Shown here piece after piece: positions 61,301 to 64,000 of a stretch of DNA of 64,000 bases. This stretch comes from Ciona savignyi (Eukaryota > Chordata > Ascidiacea > Phlebobranchia > Cionidae), in NCBI GenBank assembly GCA_000149265.1, contig CH003179.1, positions 257,391 to 321,390 on the forward strand, read 5' to 3'. Under the pieces are notes generated by a model. It ran no database searches and had not been told where the DNA came from. It saw only the letters and a program-made list of their open reading frames with translations. The translations under genes were made by a program, and so were the position numbers. Position 1 is the first letter of the stretch. Every line of letters begins with the position of its first letter.

Positions 61301-62198
61301 ATTATCGTTTTTGAACTTGGTGAATCCTTGGATGAGGTCATGCAAGTCTTCATTGGAGAGTGATCGAATGTTTTTACGAATGCGAAAAGCTGTAAATGTT
61401 TGATAGATAAATGAAAATTAGTACTGACAGTGCAATGATAAGTATATACTATGTGGGAATCCTACCTACTTCTCACAAGAATTGTTTTTCTGTGGGTTGT
61501 ACTGTTAATGGCCAAATGGTTTACGCTACCGCTAGACAGAGATTTCGATATAAAATTTGTCTTAGTGACAAGACGATCATGGATTCGAAACTTAGCAGGT
61601 GAAAAAAATCAATGAATCAACTTCCTATTCTCCGTAGTGAGCCGTTGCAAGCCGCTTGCCTATTGTAGTTGATTGTTCCTTGTATGCCCCAGGTAAGTCT
61701 GTTACAACACCTGATGCGATTTGCACTATCCTACACGCTGTCTCGACTCTCATAGGTGCGTTTGTTAATTGAGGCTCAGCTAAGTGCCTCTCCCAAGAAA
61801 ATAATTTACTAGATAACAATCAGTTTCGAACAATCCCGTCAAAAGATAACGAACTAAAGAATTCACCAGCGCAAAAAAAATTAAAATTCCTGATCGTATC
61901 TTAAAGCCACATTAAAACGCAAAGAAATAACCCAAATAGTTTTTTAAACGGTTCCGGCCTAAGATATGTTAATGCATAAAAATATTTCAATTATAAAATT
62001 AAACAAAAACCGGCAACAACAATGTTAGAAACTTACGTCTAAGGACTTCTGAGCAGGATCTTGATTGGCTTCCGGCTCCTATACATCGGTTGTTGGCTGG
62101 CCTGCCTAGCCTTGTCTTACAAAGTCGTTCTCTGTGCTGCACTCCACCCCAGTCCGATTTGATGCATTCACTCCAACTCGACCATGCCCCGAATGTGG
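55322..62198 (-). CDS. TSP1-tyrosinase paralogue, copy B, partial and truncated
   Basis: Seven minus-strand exons match copy A one for one, with identical lengths: 62198-62037 (TSP1), 61389-61283, 60564-60420 (CuA: KWHGWP, CSWHHHP, AWHRL), 60080-59891 (PYWDW), 58901-58808, 58330-58118 (CuB: HDQIH with the previous exon; DPMFFLHHSQVDR) and 55690-55322. Exons 1-2 should lie just beyond 64,000: similarity to the copy-A intron runs to the window end and copy A's exon 2 starts about 30 bp later. Exon 9 carries an in-frame TGA at 55,531-55,529 where copy A has GGA (in LFGYKYD), removing the last 69 residues. The dicopper core remains whole, so a shortened protein is possible; otherwise it is a young pseudogene. 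Confidence 0.75.
55932..57680 (+). repeat. 1.7-kb tandemly structured repeat in tyrosinase intron 8, copy B
   Basis: Starts TGGGTCCCATTTG ... ATGGGACACATATTG and holds at least four degenerate units beginning (A)GGCATGCCAT(G/A)TCGC...GACATCT (about 56,017, 56,349, 56,596 and 56,984). It ends with a duplicated block of about 245 bp (57,240-57,440 and 57,486-57,680) that closes with GTTGACA(C/G)TCTCTAGTT. It splits the old SINE relic that copy A retains uninterrupted. Uncharacterised, non-coding. Confidence 0.6.
59280..59830. repeat. Fragmented interspersed repeat in tyrosinase intron 6, copy B
   Basis: Paralogue of 31,380-32,035: the reverse-complement GGGACACATATTG-type end is near 59,800-59,825 and a direct ACTCTCTAGTTT end is at 59,509-59,522. 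A perfect palindrome lies inside it. Confidence 0.45.
59551..59604. repeat. Perfect 54-bp palindrome
   Basis: CATATCTAGACCGTACTATT followed by an alternating TA core and its exact reverse complement, with no spacer. Copy A has the left arm only (near 31,620-31,640) and no second arm. Confidence 0.9.
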
Positions 62199-62770
62199 CT
62201 GTAAACGTGGAAGATTGGATGAGATTTACTGCAAATGTTTGTTCCTGTGTGTGGGAAAATGCATTGCCCAATGACAAAATGGACTTAAGCAGCTTCTATA
62301 GATTCCAACCTTTAAGTAATGGTCTGACCCTCAATATATCTAACATGTATACCTATCTTTTTAAAGCTCCAGCGGACATAAGCTCTGGTCTTGGAACAAA
62401 AGAGGTCAGACTCGTACATGAATTATGTCGTTATACAGGTTTACAAAAGTTCGGCTTGATTGCACCACTGGGAGTAAAGGAAGGAAATATTTGAAAAAAA
62501 ATATTTGTTAATCACCTTTCACACATGATCGCTTGTTACTGGACACGATATACCCTCGCCTGCAAGTACAAGCACAACACCCCGTCGAAACGTTGTAGAC
62601 CTTTCCATGTTGGCAATTTAAATAGAAACAGGAACTGTCGGCTGTAATACCCGTAATTAGATTCAAAACTACCGAAAGTGTCAATCACCTTAACCAACAC
62701 TATTTTTTGTTACGGTATAGCTAATACATAATAGATAAAACCTCTATAAGGTTCTATTTATTGTTTTATT

Positions 62771-63083
62771 CCCGGCCGGTTGGTCTAGCGGTTAAGTGCG
62801 TCGCCTTACAATCGAAAGATTGCAGGTGCAAAACTGGTCGTTAGCTAGTCGGTCGTGTTCGTGAGCAAGGCACTTTACAGACATTGTCTGAACCCAGCAG
62901 ATTAATGGGTTCTACCAAAATTAAAAAAACTTGTCTATTATATACAACACACTGCAATAGCTCCGGTAACCCGACGATGGGCGCGAGGTGATCTGACGAT
63001 TGCCCGTGTGATAACCCCCTTGGTTTTTCCATTTACGGGGATAAACATGAATATCCTATCCTAGTCTATCCCATCCTATTCTA
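62771..63083 (+). repeat. Well-preserved SINE unique to copy B
   Basis: Complete plus-strand copy from CCGGCCGGTTGGTCTAGCGG through TGCAGGTGCAAAACTGG to AACATGAATATCCTATCC plus further (CCTAT)-type repeats. Copy A runs without it from TTGTTTTATTC to TATTATAAGGCG at about 35,340-35,370, so it inserted after the duplication. Confidence 0.88.
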
Positions 63084-64000
63084 TTTCTGTTATTATAAGG
63101 CGTTGAAGACAACCTATTACTATTTTGTATGCGGTTAAGTTTTTGGGGATTTATCGGAAATGTTTTTGGCAGGTCAGGGGTATTTTTTCTTTTATCCGGA
63201 TCTTTTTTCTTGACATTGAAATTAACCATTAATTTTTGGTGGCTTAAAGTCTTTAGATGTTTTATACATGTGTTGATAGTGTCTTCTATTTGCTAATTAT
63301 TTTATATTTTAGGGGATTCATGTGGTAAATCGGGGTATATACAGAGTTCAATTGTTCTTTTCTTTGTTTAGTTTATTCATCTTCAACTTTCTTTACAATT
63401 TTAGTGAACTGGTTCCCAAATATTGGCTGCTAAAGAATAATCGCCGTTATGAAGTAAAATAAAAATAGACGGTAAATTCAAATACGTTCCTTCGAAGTAA
63501 AGGGAACCTATAATGATTGTGAGCAAAATGAACTAATTAGCATTATGCTGTGGCTCTATGCAAGTTTAAAGACAAATTTAAGAAAGGGTACAAAAATACA
63601 TGTATATACACATTTTATAATAAAACTGTTTTCTTTTAAATTTAACAAAATTGTACGTAATATTTGCAAGATAACATTTCTTTTTAATTATATTTTGAAC
63701 GGTGTAAGTTTTAAACCCACCATGATTCCCGTGTACATGCATAGATTGCGTTAAATTATTTTGTCGCATTTTTGTTTATGTTTCTTTGACGATACTGTTA
63801 TATATCCTTGTCTGTGGAAGAAAGGTGATTGTAAACATGGGTGATCGTCAAATCACCTCGTGCAACCCAACCCACACAGTATTTTGGTGTGTTTAATAAA
63901 TAATTGATCCCTTTTATGCCCTGGATATAGTTAGTACTTGCGATAGCTTAATTTTACCGGTACACGTATTTAATTAAAGTCCGTTCAGAACACGTTGTCA

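Larger units (their letters stand above)
41769..64000. repeat. Tandem segmental duplication, copy B
   Basis: Matches copy A from 27,135 onward and continues past the window end. It is expanded by a LINE-containing insert (about 42,250-44,260), a P-element relative (44,980-54,317), a 1.7-kb repeat (55,932-57,680) and a SINE (62,771-63,083); it lacks the copy-A LTR element. Confidence 0.8.

Noticed and set aside
62090..62494. Plus-strand open frame of 134 residues
   Set aside because: Most of it is the reverse complement of the TSP1 exon of copy B; the copy-A counterpart (34,805-35,053) loses its 3' part.
62773..62840. tRNA gene
   Set aside because: Box A and box B are recognisable, but the sequence does not fold into a standard cloverleaf and is the head of a dispersed SINE with many copies here.

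Overview
This is chordate nuclear DNA, most likely from an ascidian tunicate close to Ciona (inferred). It is AT-rich, genes are split into many small GT-AG exons, and a CFAP44 gene, a tachykinin-type receptor gene, THAP/P-element and Tx1-like LINE relics and an abundant tRNA-derived SINE occur together. No bacterial or viral gene organisation is seen. Exon models below were built by hand from splice signals, phase agreement and protein similarity recalled from memory; no database was searched. || Layout. (1) 1-11,080, plus strand: sixteen exons coding the C-terminal 757 residues of a CFAP44-like axonemal protein, ending in a stop and a polyadenylation signal. Its introns are packed with SINE copies and minisatellites. 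(2) 11,100-14,800: no confident gene, only SINE relics and two small open frames. (3) 14,839-24,859, plus strand: a seven-exon rhodopsin-class receptor that resembles tachykinin (neurokinin) receptors along TM1-TM7. (4) 27,135-64,000: a large tandem duplication. Copy A (from about 27.1 kb) carries an intact nine-exon minus-strand gene (40,705 down to 29,169) for a secreted protein with a thrombospondin type 1 repeat followed by a tyrosinase/molluscan-haemocyanin-like dicopper domain. Copy B (from about 41.8 kb) carries its paralogue (62,198 down to 55,322); its first exons lie beyond the window and its last exon has an in-frame stop. || Mobile DNA has reshaped the duplicates, and each copy supplies the empty site for insertions in the other. 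Copy A holds a young non-autonomous LTR element (35,596-38,458) with a tRNA-Trp-like primer-binding site and 4-bp target duplication. Copy B holds a decayed P-element relative (44,980-54,317) with near-perfect terminal inverted repeats and a perfect 8-bp target duplication; a Tx1/L1-like LINE is nested inside it on the minus strand (48,968 to about 54,250). Copy B also has its own SINE insertion (62,771-63,083) and a 3' fragment of a CR1/L2/jockey-like LINE (42,477-44,038). || The genes do not form a pathway: one is axonemal, one is a neuropeptide receptor and the tandem pair encodes secreted copper enzymes. The most interesting content is the duplicated TSP1-tyrosinase pair and the nested, datable transposon insertions around it.
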